Of a stretch of DNA of 64,000 bases, positions 8,471-17,709 are shown in pieces. The stretch is from Butyricimonas paravirosa (GTDB taxonomy: Bacteria > Bacteroidota > Bacteroidia > Bacteroidales > Marinifilaceae): the NCBI RefSeq assembly GCF_032878955.1, contig NZ_CP043839.1, positions 4,960,001 through 5,024,000 of the forward strand. Direction: 5' to 3'. Position numbers and translations under genes: made by a program. Position 1 is the stretch's first letter; each line of letters begins with the position of its first letter. Below the pieces are notes generated by a model. It did not search any database, was not told the DNA's origin, and saw only the letters and a program-made list of their open reading frames with translations.

Positions 8471-9355
8471 ATGAATGTTAGTTTGATACTTTGCACAAGA
8501 AATCGTCGAGATATACTTATTCATAATCTGGAACTTTTTATAGACCAGTTTAATATAGGAGATGAAATTATAATTGTTGATAGTAGTGATAGACCTAGAG
8601 CAATAGGACGAGAGGATTTTGGAGAGGTGAAACCTAATATTCGTTATTTTCATACTTTACCAGGGTTGCCTTTACAACGAAATTATGGAATTGCTAAAGC
8701 TACATGTGATTTGGTAATGTTTTTAGATGATGATATATATCTTTTTCCTGCCTCTTTAGAAAAAATGAGACTTTTTTTTATGAAACGTCCTGAAATTGAT
8801 GCAATTACAGGGGCTTTGTCTGAAAGAGTACTGCCTTCCACTTTTACAAGAAGATTGCAATATGTTTTTGGAAAGTTGTTTTTTACCTCCTATTTTGGAA
8901 AAATGTCTTTGACTTTGGGTGGGTTACCTATTTTAGCTTTAGATTCATATAAGGAACATCCTGCATCTTTTTTGAGAGGAGGTTTTTCTGTGTATAGAAG
9001 ATATGTTTTTGCAGATATCTGTTATGATGAATATTTTAAGGATTATGCTTATCTTGAAGATACAGACTTCTCTCATCAATTTAATAAAAAATTTAAAGCG
9101 TGCTTTTTTGATGGTTTTAAGGGGTTTCATGCTCATGTATCAACGATACAAAAAGATCAAAGTAATTATCGTAGACAATATGTAGTTAATTACGTTCATA
9201 TATATCGAAAACATAGATTGGGATCATCTTTGAAAATGAATTGGGTTTTATTAGGATTACTTTTATTGAACCTTATCAAGAGTTGTTTGGAGAAAAATTT
9301 CTCTTTTTTTAAAGGGACATTGGCAGGAATTGAGCAGGTTTATAAAAATAAATAA
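8471..9355 (+). CDS. family 2 glycosyltransferase
   Basis: A 294-residue GT-A fold glycosyltransferase starting MNVSLILCTRNRRD. The nucleotide-binding acidic cluster MFLDDDIYLFP lies near residue 85-92 and a YLEDTDFSHQF acid/base-type motif near 195. Hydrophobic segments near residue 255-275 (WVLLGLLLLNLI) suggest peripheral or single-pass membrane attachment. It starts one base after the wzy stop, so it is part of the same transcript. Donor and acceptor sugars cannot be told from sequence. Confidence 0.85.
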   Translation: MNVSLILCTRNRRDILIHNLELFIDQFNIGDEIIIVDSSDRPRAIGREDFGEVKPNIRYFHTLPGLPLQRNYGIAKATCDLVMFLDDDIYLFPASLEKMRLFFMKRPEIDAITGALSERVLPSTFTRRLQYVFGKLFFTSYFGKMSLTLGGLPILALDSYKEHPASFLRGGFSVYRRYVFADICYDEYFKDYAYLEDTDFSHQFNKKFKACFFDGFKGFHAHVSTIQKDQSNYRRQYVVNYVHIYRKHRLGSSLKMNWVLLGLLLLNLIKSCLEKNFSFFKGTLAGIEQVYKNK

Positions 9356-9359
9356 CACA

Positions 9360-10313
9360 ATGGATAAAATATCTGTAATTATTCCAGTTTATAATATAGC
9401 TTCGTATTTGCAGCGTTGTCTAGATTCTGTTATATCACAGACTTATAAAAATTTGGAAATTATTGTTGTAAATGATGGAAGTCTTGATAATTCATTAGAG
9501 ATATTAGAAGAATATGCGATAAGAGATGAAAGAGTTGTTGTTCTTAATAAGGAGAATGGTGGCGTAACCTCTTGTCGTAGAGAAGGACTTGCGAATGCCC
9601 AGGGAAAATATATATTTTTTTTAGATGGAGATGATTGGTTGGAGAGTGAGAGTTTAGAACGGTTATATTTGCTTGGAAAACAGCAAGATGCAGATATTAT
9701 TGTGGGAAACGCTTATTATAGTACTGATAACGAGGACATAGAAATGTTTTCAACTAATTTTGATGTTCTTTCTTCAAAGGAGTTTATTCATAGTTTGGCA
9801 ATAGGAAAGCAACCATGGTGCTTGTGGATGAAGTTAATAAAAAAATCAATATGTCATAAGATGGTCATTCCTGATGGTTTGAGTATGGCAGAGGATATGT
9901 TGGGTGTGCTACAATTATCATTTTATGCTCGAGTAATAGCGAAAAGTAGTTATTATGGATATCACTACTATCAACGTCAGGGTGCTGCAACAAAAACTCC
10001 AACGAAAAAGCATGCGATGGATGCGTTATTGGCCGCAAAGTATGTATCAGATTTTTTTAAAGCAAGGAATGTTTATAGTGATTATTTTGATGATATTGCA
10101 ATTATTAATTTGAGATGTTTATTGACTTGTTGCAACCAAGGGGGAGTAGATAGAGAAGAAAGCTTGGTAAAACAAATATATAGTGATTTTTACCGGACAA
10201 AATATTTGAAATTTCTTATTTGGCAGCATAGGTTGATTTTAGCAGGTTTTAAGAGGGGGATAAATTTTTATAGGATATTATTTTTTATTCGTCGCTTGCA
10301 TATTGGTTTTTGA
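9360..10313 (+). CDS. family 2 glycosyltransferase
   Basis: A 317-residue GT2 enzyme with the classic N-terminus MDKISVIIPVYN, NDGS at 38-41 and FLDGDDW at 87-93 (DxD metal-binding). I chose the ATG at 9360, four bases after the previous stop, rather than a TTG at 9330 that would overlap the upstream gene and add ten residues unlike the family. The C-terminal half is variable and Tyr-rich, as in capsule glycosyltransferases. The sugar specificity is unknown. Confidence 0.88.
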   Translation: MDKISVIIPVYNIASYLQRCLDSVISQTYKNLEIIVVNDGSLDNSLEILEEYAIRDERVVVLNKENGGVTSCRREGLANAQGKYIFFLDGDDWLESESLERLYLLGKQQDADIIVGNAYYSTDNEDIEMFSTNFDVLSSKEFIHSLAIGKQPWCLWMKLIKKSICHKMVIPDGLSMAEDMLGVLQLSFYARVIAKSSYYGYHYYQRQGAATKTPTKKHAMDALLAAKYVSDFFKARNVYSDYFDDIAIINLRCLLTCCNQGGVDREESLVKQIYSDFYRTKYLKFLIWQHRLILAGFKRGINFYRILFFIRRLHIGF

Positions 10314-10369
10314 GAAAAATCAAAAATGTGATTTGCTTTATGTTTGATTTAATACGATGAGAAATATTT

Positions 10370-11197
10370 ATGAATGATTTATTAGTAACGGCCACGATTG
10401 TAACATATAAGGAAAGAGAAGACGTATTAAAGAAAGCTATTGATAGTTTTTTAAATACAACTTTGAATGTTAAACTCTATATTGTAGATAACTCTCCAAC
10501 AGATGATTTAAGAGTATTATGTGAAAATATTCCTCGACTTGAATACATTTTTAATAATGCTAATATAGGTTTTGGAGCCGCTCATAATATTATTATGAGG
10601 GAAGAGATAAGATTAGGTAGATATCATTTAGTATTGAATCCAGATATTAGTTTTGAGGCTGGCACCATAGAACGGTTGGTGCAATTTATGGATCAGAATA
10701 AAGATGTAGGTATTTGTATGCCTAAAGTTCTTTATCCGGATGGTAGTTTGCAATATTTGTGTAAATTGTTACCGACACCAATTAATTGGATTGCACGTAG
10801 CCTTATTCCTATTGATAGGGTGAAAAAAAAGTTAGATTATGATTTTGAAATGCGTTTTACTGATTATAATTCTATAATGGAAGTCCCTTATCTTTCTGGA
10901 TGTTTCCTTTTTATTCCTCGGCATGTAATAACTGAAATTGGGGTATTTGATGAAGGAATCTTTATGTATGGTGAGGATACTGATTTGTGTCGTCGTATAG
11001 GGCGAAAGTATAAAACTATGTTTTATCCCAAGGCGTTTGTATATCATCATTTCAGAAAAGGATCCCATAAGAATTTGCGTTTATTTAAAATCCATGTAAA
11101 AGCTGCTATTTATTATTTTAATAAGTGGGGATGGTTTTATGATACAGAGCGAAGAAAGATAAATAATCGTATAAAGAGTTTGTACATAACAAAGTAG
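10370..11197 (+). CDS. family 2 glycosyltransferase, rhamnosyltransferase (WbbL)-like
   Basis: A 275-residue glycosyltransferase of the WbbL/rhamnosyltransferase-like GT2 subgroup. The features are TATIVTYKERED near the start, YIVDNSPTDDL, NIGFGAAHN (about residues 65-72), LNPDISFE in the DxD position, and GEDTDLCRRIG, which is typical of the subgroup. A dTDP-rhamnose pathway is encoded at 27309-33300, so a rhamnosyl donor is plausible, but that is inference. A 56-bp gap separates it from the preceding gene; the next gene follows after 4 bp. Confidence 0.85.
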   Translation: MNDLLVTATIVTYKEREDVLKKAIDSFLNTTLNVKLYIVDNSPTDDLRVLCENIPRLEYIFNNANIGFGAAHNIIMREEIRLGRYHLVLNPDISFEAGTIERLVQFMDQNKDVGICMPKVLYPDGSLQYLCKLLPTPINWIARSLIPIDRVKKKLDYDFEMRFTDYNSIMEVPYLSGCFLFIPRHVITEIGVFDEGIFMYGEDTDLCRRIGRKYKTMFYPKAFVYHHFRKGSHKNLRLFKIHVKAAIYYFNKWGWFYDTERRKINNRIKSLYITK

Positions 11198-11201
11198 TGA
11201 T

Positions 11202-12302
11202 ATGAGAATTTTTTATATCGTAGGGAAAATGGATCAAGATTTTGGTGGAGGTGTGATTAATCATCGAAATTTAGAGTTATTAAGAGCTACTTGTTGTGAT
11301 GTTGAAGTTTTTCAGTTTGAACAGTATAAAGTACCTTTTTGGCAGCGTTTAAAAGAACGAGTTCATGGAGTTAATGGGGGGGTGTCGAGGCTGAATATAG
11401 AAGAAATTATTATTCATTTGAGGGAACATCCAGTGGATTTGGTATTTATAGCACATTCGTTGTATGGATGTATTGTGAAACGGGTGAAAGATGAGTTCCC
11501 GCAATTACCTATTGTAACTTTTTTGCACAATGTTGAGGTAAGGTATGCTTGGGAGATGTTTAAAAATAATGTAAAGAGTATGGGAAATTTATTAAACATC
11601 TTTTTTGTTTATAGAGCAGAAAAACTAGCAGTAAAGTATAGTGATTATTTAATAGCATTGAATAATAGAGATGCTAAACAAATATTAGATATATATAAAA
11701 AGGATGTAACAGCTTTATTACCAACTTCATTTAGTGATTCGGGAGAGGCGAAGAAGGAAGAGGGTTTAGATGAGCTTAAGTATCTTTTTGTAGGGAGTGA
11801 TTTTTTTGCAAATATTCAAGGGATCACGTGGTTTGTACAAGAAGTAATGCCGTATGTAGATGGGAAATTGTTCATTGTAGGGAAAGGTATGGAAAAGGCT
11901 GTATCTCATTTGATTTCGGATCGAGTACAAGTGATTGGCTATGTTCAAAGTTTGAAAGAATGGTATGCTAAAGTGGATATAGTAGTTTGCCCTTTATTTT
12001 TAGGTAGTGGAATGAAGACAAAAACAGCAGAGGCTATGATGTATGGGAAAGCTATTGTTGGAACACCTGAGGCTTTTGAGGGGTATGATATTGACACCCG
12101 TCAAGTTGGAGGATGTAGTGTATCGGCTCAAGATATGATTACAATTCTTAATGATTTAGGACATAATAAAGAACGCTTATTAGAATGTCAGAGATATGCT
12201 CGTGAAATGTTTCTAAAAAATTATTCAATGACTGCTTCTATGGTGGAAATGAGGCTATTTTTAGAAAAAGTAATATGTTGTCATTCAAATAATGGTCGAT
12301 AA
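11202..12302 (+). CDS. GT4-like (GT-B fold) glycosyltransferase
   Basis: A 366-residue GT-B glycosyltransferase. The C-terminal half has the family-1/4 layout: FVGSDFFANIQGITWFVQEV, LFIVGKGM, VQVIGYV, then a donor-binding region PLFLGSGMKTKTAEAMMYGK (E near residue 280) and EAFEGYD. The N-terminal GGGVINHRN stretch fits the acceptor domain. Its last 22 bp overlap the 3' end of the oppositely oriented acetyltransferase gene (12281-12823), so the two transcripts must collide. Confidence 0.85.
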   Translation: MRIFYIVGKMDQDFGGGVINHRNLELLRATCCDVEVFQFEQYKVPFWQRLKERVHGVNGGVSRLNIEEIIIHLREHPVDLVFIAHSLYGCIVKRVKDEFPQLPIVTFLHNVEVRYAWEMFKNNVKSMGNLLNIFFVYRAEKLAVKYSDYLIALNNRDAKQILDIYKKDVTALLPTSFSDSGEAKKEEGLDELKYLFVGSDFFANIQGITWFVQEVMPYVDGKLFIVGKGMEKAVSHLISDRVQVIGYVQSLKEWYAKVDIVVCPLFLGSGMKTKTAEAMMYGKAIVGTPEAFEGYDIDTRQVGGCSVSAQDMITILNDLGHNKERLLECQRYAREMFLKNYSMTASMVEMRLFLEKVICCHSNNGR

Positions 12303-12823
12303 TATAATTCATATTTCAGTTGGTTGTTGCGTTGGCCAATTATTTTTGCTGGAATTCCTCCGGCTATTACACGTGGGGGAATATCTTTTGTAACGACAGA
12401 ACCACATGCAATGACGGCTCCTTGTCCGATTGTTACTCCAGGAAGAATTGTTACACGTGAAGCGATCCATACATGATCTTCTATTGTGACCTCACCACAT
12501 TTAAGTCCATGTAGATCATCGTGTACATCGTGTTCCATTGTCCAAATGTTTACTTCTCTAGCAATATCGACGTTGTTACCAATCGTTAAGTTACCGCCCC
12601 GACCATCCATGAATACATTTTTATTAATAACACAATGTTCTCCGATAGAGATGTGTGATCCTGCTATACATTCAAAACCTCTAAATATTGAAGTTTTTTT
12701 CCCGATCTTTTTTAATAATAATCTTAAAATTGCATGTCTAATGGCAAAAGATGGGATTTGCATTATTAATGGTAATATATTGTATGTAAGTTGGTATAGA
12801 ATATATTTTAAATATTTAATCAT
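12281..12823 (-). CDS. hexapeptide-repeat O-acetyltransferase (WcaF/WbbJ-like)
   Basis: A 180-residue left-handed beta-helix acetyltransferase. Hexapeptide repeats run from about residue 50 to 165 (ISIGEHCVINKNV, LTIGNNVDIAREV, VTIEDHVWIASRVTI, VTIGQGAVIACGSVV), followed by the terminal GGIPAKIIG. The catalytic-type His lies in WTMEHDVHD. It likely acetylates a sugar of the repeat unit or its precursor using acetyl-CoA. It is the last gene of a three-gene minus-strand set and starts in a 4-bp overlap (ATGA) with the GT2 gene before it. Confidence 0.85.
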   Translation of the reverse strand: MIKYLKYILYQLTYNILPLIMQIPSFAIRHAILRLLLKKIGKKTSIFRGFECIAGSHISIGEHCVINKNVFMDGRGGNLTIGNNVDIAREVNIWTMEHDVHDDLHGLKCGEVTIEDHVWIASRVTILPGVTIGQGAVIACGSVVTKDIPPRVIAGGIPAKIIGQRNNQLKYELYYRPLFE

Positions 12824-13797
12824 GATGGTTTTATGATTTCTTTTAAATTGTGTAATATCCGAAGTGTTTTTAGACTGGTTTTGGCAAGTCGAGGGTACTT
12901 ATAAAGATGACGGATTATATTGTCTTCTTTACTTAAATTTAGATGTCGGGTATTTTTTATTAGTTCTGTTATGTAAGTATCTTTAGTATCTAATTTTTTA
13001 TTTGTTAAATATAATGTTTTTATTACTGCATAGCGATGATAAAATAGGGCTTCCTTTATTTCTTTTGAGTTGAGTATGGAGTCTAAGGTTGCAACTAAAT
13101 ATTTTTCAAATTGTTTTTCATATTGTAATGTTGGAATGAACGTGTTCATGCAAGACCCTGGACGGTCGAAATAATTATAAACAATAGATGTGGTTACTGC
13201 TATTTGTTTTGCTTTATTACCTAATCTGACATTCATTATATAATCTTCTCCTCGAACGATATCTCGAGGAAGATCAAAAATACTATTGTCGAATAATTTC
13301 CTCTTATACAAGCTTCCCCAAGGACCTCGAAGTTTCCAATTTTTTAGACATTCACAAATGAAATCTGTTGATTGAAGTTGTATCAGATCCTGTTGAATGG
13401 AACATTGTGAAGAACTTGCATCTATATTATGAATTTTCCGATGGTCTCCCTTTAACATATCACAATTACCGACCATGTGTAGCATTTGAGAGAGAGCATC
13501 TAAAGGCATCGTATCATCTGAGTCTACGAAACAAATCCATTCTCCCTGTGCATTTTCTGTACCAGTTTTACGGGCAAAGGTTACTCCATTATTCGAGGTG
13601 TGAAATACTCGAATTCTTGAGTCTTCTGAAGCGTATTTGTCACAAATGTTACCTGATCCATCTAAACTTCCATCGTCAACGAGAAGAATTTCAATATCGG
13701 AGAATGTTTGATTTATTAAACTATTAATACAAGTCGCTAGGTAAAGTTCTACATTATAAACTGGTACAATAATCGATATATGTGGGGTCTTTATCAT
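12820..13797 (-). CDS. family 2 glycosyltransferase
   Basis: A 325-residue GT2 enzyme: ISIIVPVYNVELYL at residues 7-20, VDDGSLDGS near 40, CFVDSDDTMP near 88-97 and an ED pair in VRGEDYIMNVRLG near 190. It is sandwiched between the flippase and acetyltransferase genes with 4-bp overlaps on both sides, so the three are surely co-transcribed. The specificity cannot be read from sequence. Confidence 0.87.
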   Translation of the reverse strand: MIKTPHISIIVPVYNVELYLATCINSLINQTFSDIEILLVDDGSLDGSGNICDKYASEDSRIRVFHTSNNGVTFARKTGTENAQGEWICFVDSDDTMPLDALSQMLHMVGNCDMLKGDHRKIHNIDASSSQCSIQQDLIQLQSTDFICECLKNWKLRGPWGSLYKRKLFDNSIFDLPRDIVRGEDYIMNVRLGNKAKQIAVTTSIVYNYFDRPGSCMNTFIPTLQYEKQFEKYLVATLDSILNSKEIKEALFYHRYAVIKTLYLTNKKLDTKDTYITELIKNTRHLNLSKEDNIIRHLYKYPRLAKTSLKTLRILHNLKEIIKPS

Positions 13798-15332
13798 TTC
13801 TTTAATTTGAGTTTCATTATGATCGTGTATATTTTTTGTTTGATAAATATTCTTTCATGTTTTTGGCATCCAATATAATATGTTACTATTAATACTGAAA
13901 ATGCCGATGTGAAACACACCATAATGAAAGAATACCAATTATTGGGCATACAAATATATATAATGAATGGAATAATAGGAGATAGGATAAGCACTTTTGT
14001 GATAGGAAATAGAACATTTTTAATGTAATCGTGAATTTTCATGTTAATCATGGGAAGAACAATTTTCATTCTTGCAAATTGTGTACAAATCTCAATGCCA
14101 ATGTGAACAATAAAAACAGCTTCTGGGGGAACATTGCAAAATTTTAGTAATAAATACGATATTGGTACGATTGTTAGAAGCATGCTACCTTCAACTAACT
14201 GGAATGTTTTTAATTTACCTGTGGCATGAACGGATATGATGAGTGGGTTGGCTAAAGCCGTGAGCATACTTGAACACAAAATTAATCTTAGAAAAATGAC
14301 TGTGTATTCTGGAACAATATTCAACCATAATTTTAATATGGTTTGTGCTTCGAAGATTATTGGCATTGAAAGCAATAGAAGTAGGAGAAATGAAAATTTA
14401 GAACTAATAATTAATAGTTTATGCATGTACTCAAAATCTGACTGTGCATACGATTTTGTTAATTGAGGGTTTAGGGCTACTTGAAAATTATTACAAAAAT
14501 TTTGAATAACTGTTTGTACTTGTACAGCAATTCCCCTTGCAGCGTTGATTGCGGGGCCAAAAAATAAATTTAATAAAATATTTAATCCCTGAGTGTAACC
14601 GATTACGGCCAAATTACCGTTTATTGTCCAGCCTACGAAAATAAAAATATCTTTAAATAAGGATTGATCCCAGGTAAATTTGAATTTGCATGCTTTAAAG
14701 CGAGTGGATGTATACCAACGGTATACGAAAACATCAAAAATTTGTATCGCAAGTATAAGTAATGCGTAAATTTTAAGTTTGTCAAAAGGAAGAATCACTA
14801 ATAAATAGACAATACCTAATTTGAGCATTACATCCATGATCGAGATATATGCATATACATTCATTTTTTCATGAGCTATAATTGTAGCGTTGTAAGGAAC
14901 GCTAATTATAGATAGCATTGTGCTTAAAATAGAACATTGGAATACCCATATGGCAGAATTCAATCTGTTTTCAGGAATTTTGAGTTCATGAAGTAAAAAC
15001 CATGAGCCAACAGTTTCTCCTAAGATCGCAATAAGTAAGGCAATAAATATGTGAATCGTCATAACACAACTAAAAGTCTTTCTTAGACTTTCTGGGGTTC
15101 CTATCGCTAATTCATAAGTAATATATCGTGATGAAGCTGCACTTAATGAGCCGTTTATGAAACTGAGCATTGCAACCACGCCTCCTACGACATTGTAAAT
15201 GCCAAAATCTTCCACTCCTAATGTATTCAAGACAACACGCGATGTATATAAACTTACGAGCATTGTAAAAATCATTCGAAAGTAAAGTATTAGCGTGTTT
15301 CTTGTAATACGTTGACTATGTTCTTGTATCAT
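13794..15332 (-). CDS. Wzx-type oligosaccharide flippase (PST family)
   Basis: A membrane protein of about 512 residues with 12-14 helices, of the polysaccharide transporter/MATE-like Wzx group. The N-terminal segment TRNTLILYFRMIFTML followed by SRVVLNTLGVEDFGIYN is typical. It would flip undecaprenyl-linked repeat units across the inner membrane for the Wzy at 7348. I prefer the ATG at 15332 (MIQEHSQRITRN); an upstream ATG at 15386 would add 18 atypical residues. It is unusual that the flippase is on the strand opposite to wzz/wzy. It is AT-rich like the rest of the cassette. Confidence 0.85.
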   Translation of the reverse strand: MIQEHSQRITRNTLILYFRMIFTMLVSLYTSRVVLNTLGVEDFGIYNVVGGVVAMLSFINGSLSAASSRYITYELAIGTPESLRKTFSCVMTIHIFIALLIAILGETVGSWFLLHELKIPENRLNSAIWVFQCSILSTMLSIISVPYNATIIAHEKMNVYAYISIMDVMLKLGIVYLLVILPFDKLKIYALLILAIQIFDVFVYRWYTSTRFKACKFKFTWDQSLFKDIFIFVGWTINGNLAVIGYTQGLNILLNLFFGPAINAARGIAVQVQTVIQNFCNNFQVALNPQLTKSYAQSDFEYMHKLLIISSKFSFLLLLLLSMPIIFEAQTILKLWLNIVPEYTVIFLRLILCSSMLTALANPLIISVHATGKLKTFQLVEGSMLLTIVPISYLLLKFCNVPPEAVFIVHIGIEICTQFARMKIVLPMINMKIHDYIKNVLFPITKVLILSPIIPFIIYICMPNNWYSFIMVCFTSAFSVLIVTYYIGCQKHERIFIKQKIYTIIMKLKLKK

Positions 15333-15685
15333 TGATAGTTTTTCGATATAGATTAACTCGACAAAAATACATATAAGTTTATACATATAGAAAAAGGAGG
15401 TAATCTTTATTTAATTGCGTTCCAATTTTGTTAAGAGTTTGTTAAAAACAAAAAAACATCATTTTGTGACGCAACCATTGATGTACTTTTGCATCTTGAT
15501 TAAAAACAACACACACAACACTATTATTAATTATATGAGAACGAATAAAACATCTGAGGTCTATACGACGTAAAAGGGGGAGCAAGATAAGAGGGAGAGA
15601 GCGTATCCTGTTTATAAACACGCTAATATGAGATAGATAATGATGCTCATGTATGTGGGCAAGTTGGAGGTTTATGCCGTTTTAA
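15333..15685. other. divergent intergenic region between wzx and the epimerase gene
   Basis: It holds a plus-strand promoter (15463-15491), a leader of nearly 190 nt for the epimerase gene, a 10-bp palindrome GTTTATAAAC at 15610-15619, and a possible 12-codon leader ORF (15535-15573) that may be chance. No good TAnnTTTG box was found for the minus-strand wzx transcript. No RNA gene was recognised. Confidence 0.55.
15463..15491 (+). promoter_or_regulatory. promoter of the locus 1 export end
   Basis: TTTG at 15463-15466, a 17-nt spacer and a perfect -7 box TACTTTTG at 15484-15491. It would give the epimerase/PNPT genes their own transcript, independent of the AT-rich cassette. Confidence 0.55.
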
Positions 15686-16600
15686 ATGGATCAAGGAATG
15701 AAAAGAATATTGATTATTGGAGGAGATAGTTTTATTGCCGGGCAATTTATAAAGAAATATGTATCAACGGATTCTATCACGTGTTACAGTCGCAGGCCGA
15801 CCGGGTACGAGAAAGAGATTGTTGTGAAAGCATTTCGAGATATGCCTGTTGAAGCATTTTCAGGGTTTGATGCGGTAATAAATTTTGCAGCTATCGTACA
15901 TCGTCCGGAAGTGAAAGACCAAGAGCTTTATGATGATGTGAATTATCGGATGGCTTGTTTATTAGCTCAAAAAGCAAAACAGGCAAGGGTACGTCAGTTC
16001 GTGCAGATGAGTACGATTGCCGTGTTCGGTAGTGCCAGTCGAATTTCTGAGACAACACCGGAAAGACCACAGACTTATTACGGGAGTTCTAAGCTTAAAG
16101 CAGATAAAGAGTTAGTGGCAATGAGTGACCGGGAATTTAAGGCCGCAATTATTCGTCCGCCAATGGCATACGGGGGTGGAATGGCTCCGGGTAATATGTT
16201 GCGTTTGATTCGTTTGGTAAATAAACATATTCCGCTGCCTTTCGGTTCAGCCCGGAATAGTCGTGATTTTATTAATGTAAAAAATTTGGTTGAGTTTATT
16301 CATTTAGCCGTGGAGAAAGAGGTTGAGGGTGTATTCTATCCGACGGATAAAGTTCCTTATTCTACGCGTAACGTGGTCGAGGAAATTTCTCGTCAATTGG
16401 GAGTACACACGATAAATCTACCTTCTCCATCCATATTCTTGAAACTGATAGAGAAGGTTCGTCCTGATCTTTATCAGAAACTCTGGGGAGATGTGGTTAT
16501 TGATCGTCAGTTAGCATTAAGCGCTATCGGTTACGAGCCTCGTTACACGTTGGAGGATGGAATTCGAGAAATGGTTGAATCGTTTAAGCAACAAAAATGA
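15686..16600 (+). CDS. NAD-dependent epimerase/dehydratase (WbpV-like 4-ketoreductase)
   Basis: A 304-residue extended SDR. The Rossmann motif ILIIGGDSFIAG lies at residues 8-19, the catalytic Ser/Thr in MSTIAVFG near 110, and YGSSKLKAD carries the YxxxK pair near 132-136. Such reductases sit beside WecA/WbpL-type transferases in many capsule loci and reduce UDP-4-keto-6-deoxy-GlcNAc to UDP-QuiNAc or UDP-FucNAc. The FlaA1/CapD dehydratase at 3115 would supply the substrate (inference). The next gene overlaps by 4 bp. Composition returns to the ordinary, less AT-rich level here. A second ATG 12 bp downstream is a possible start. Confidence 0.85.
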   Translation: MDQGMKRILIIGGDSFIAGQFIKKYVSTDSITCYSRRPTGYEKEIVVKAFRDMPVEAFSGFDAVINFAAIVHRPEVKDQELYDDVNYRMACLLAQKAKQARVRQFVQMSTIAVFGSASRISETTPERPQTYYGSSKLKADKELVAMSDREFKAAIIRPPMAYGGGMAPGNMLRLIRLVNKHIPLPFGSARNSRDFINVKNLVEFIHLAVEKEVEGVFYPTDKVPYSTRNVVEEISRQLGVHTINLPSPSIFLKLIEKVRPDLYQKLWGDVVIDRQLALSAIGYEPRYTLEDGIREMVESFKQQK

Positions 16601-17568
16601 TAAATTGGATCTATGGATTTGTTCTCCTGCTCCTTTTCGTGCTGGAGAACATTTATTTTAAGATTGCCAAGAGATATAATATTTTGGATGTTCCTAATGC
16701 AAGGAGTTCTCATCATGCAATTACCCTACGAGGAGGTGGGGTGATTTTTTATTTAGGGGTACTTGTACATGGATTGATCTTTGATTTTTTTGCACCTTGG
16801 TTTTTATGCGGGTTGACGTTGGTGGCTTTGGTGAGTTTTATTGATGATATGCACCCGCTTTCTGCAAAGGTTCGTCTTTTGGTCCAGACCTTTTCTTTGT
16901 TATTGCTGCTGTTACAGCTAGGGGTTCATGAGGTTTCGTGGGGATACGTGGTTGTGGCTTTATTTGTCGGGTTAGCCATACTCAATATATATAATTTCAT
17001 GGATGGTATTAACGGTATTACCGGAGGATATAGTCTGGTTGCCATGTTGGCGTTATGGGGAATCAATGCGTTTGTTTTCCCGATAGCGCCGGCGGGGTTT
17101 ATTCCCGTGGTGATACTATCATTGCTGGTATTTAATTTTTATAATTTCCGTTCTCATGCCAAATGTTTTTCGGGAGATGTAGGAGCTATATCAATGGCTT
17201 TTATTATACTCTTTTTGTTGGGTAGCTTTATAATACACACCGGACACGTATCGGCATTGGTGTTTTTAGCTGTTTACGGGGTAGATGGCGTGCTGACGAT
17301 TATACATCGTATTTTGTTGAAAGAGAATATCGGTCAACCACATCGGAAACATTTATACCAGTTGTTGGCTAATGAGGGAAAGCTTGCTCATTTGCCTGTT
17401 TCTTTGATCTACATGGGAATACAGGCTGTTGTTAATTTGGGGTATTTGTTGGTGTTGATGTATACTCCAGAGTATACATTGATTTATTTTATTATTTCTA
17501 TGGTGGTGCTGGTGGTTGTTTATTTACCTTTGAGACGTAAATTTTATGCGTTACGAGAGCAAGTATGA
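16597..17568 (+). CDS. WecA/WbpL-family polyprenyl-phosphate HexNAc-1-P transferase
   Basis: A 323-residue PNPT-family (MraY/WecA) integral membrane enzyme with about ten helices. It would transfer a HexNAc-1-phosphate from UDP-sugar to undecaprenyl phosphate and so start each repeat unit of locus 1. Visible landmarks are ARSSHHAITLRGGGVIFY, the FIDDMHPL Asp pair (about residues 84-91), NIYNFMDGINGI (about 130-141) and the cytoplasmic HRKHLYQLL near 248. It is coupled to the epimerase gene before it, a pairing like P. aeruginosa WbpV-WbpL. Locus 2 uses a different, PHPT-type initiator (54097-55245). Confidence 0.9.
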   Translation: MINWIYGFVLLLLFVLENIYFKIAKRYNILDVPNARSSHHAITLRGGGVIFYLGVLVHGLIFDFFAPWFLCGLTLVALVSFIDDMHPLSAKVRLLVQTFSLLLLLLQLGVHEVSWGYVVVALFVGLAILNIYNFMDGINGITGGYSLVAMLALWGINAFVFPIAPAGFIPVVILSLLVFNFYNFRSHAKCFSGDVGAISMAFIILFLLGSFIIHTGHVSALVFLAVYGVDGVLTIIHRILLKENIGQPHRKHLYQLLANEGKLAHLPVSLIYMGIQAVVNLGYLLVLMYTPEYTLIYFIISMVVLVVVYLPLRRKFYALREQV

Positions 17569-17621
17569 GATTTGAAGAAATATTATAGACTGAAAACTAT
17601 AATAAAATTCGATTTTCGATT

Positions 17622-17650
17622 TTTGATTTTCAATTAATGCAGTATCTTTG
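17622..17650 (+). promoter_or_regulatory. promoter of the wza-wzz pair
   Basis: TTTG at 17622-17625, a 17-nt spacer and an exact -7 box TATCTTTG at 17643-17650. The leader to the gene at 17748 is about 90 nt and contains a nested stem-loop. Confidence 0.6.
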
Positions 17651-17667
17651 TGGCCGATCCGGCATAT

Positions 17668-17709
17668 AGGTTTATCAGGATTGATTTGTGAATCAAGAAA
17701 GATGAACCT
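17668..17709 (+). promoter_or_regulatory. nested stem-loop in the wza leader
   Basis: AGGTTTATC (17668-17676) pairs with GATGAACCT (17701-17709) over 9 bp including one G-U. Inside it TTGATT (17681-17686) pairs perfectly with AATCAA (17691-17696). There is no T-run, so it is not an intrinsic terminator; a structured 5' UTR is the simplest reading. Confidence 0.4.

Noticed and set aside
9330..9359. TTG start for the GT2 gene overlapping the preceding gene
   Set aside because: The added residues do not fit the GT2 N-terminus, and an ATG stands four bases after the upstream stop.
15535..15573. 12-codon leader peptide before the epimerase gene
   Set aside because: Length and composition are compatible with chance, with no regulatory codon run and no attenuator pair; noted only in the region description.
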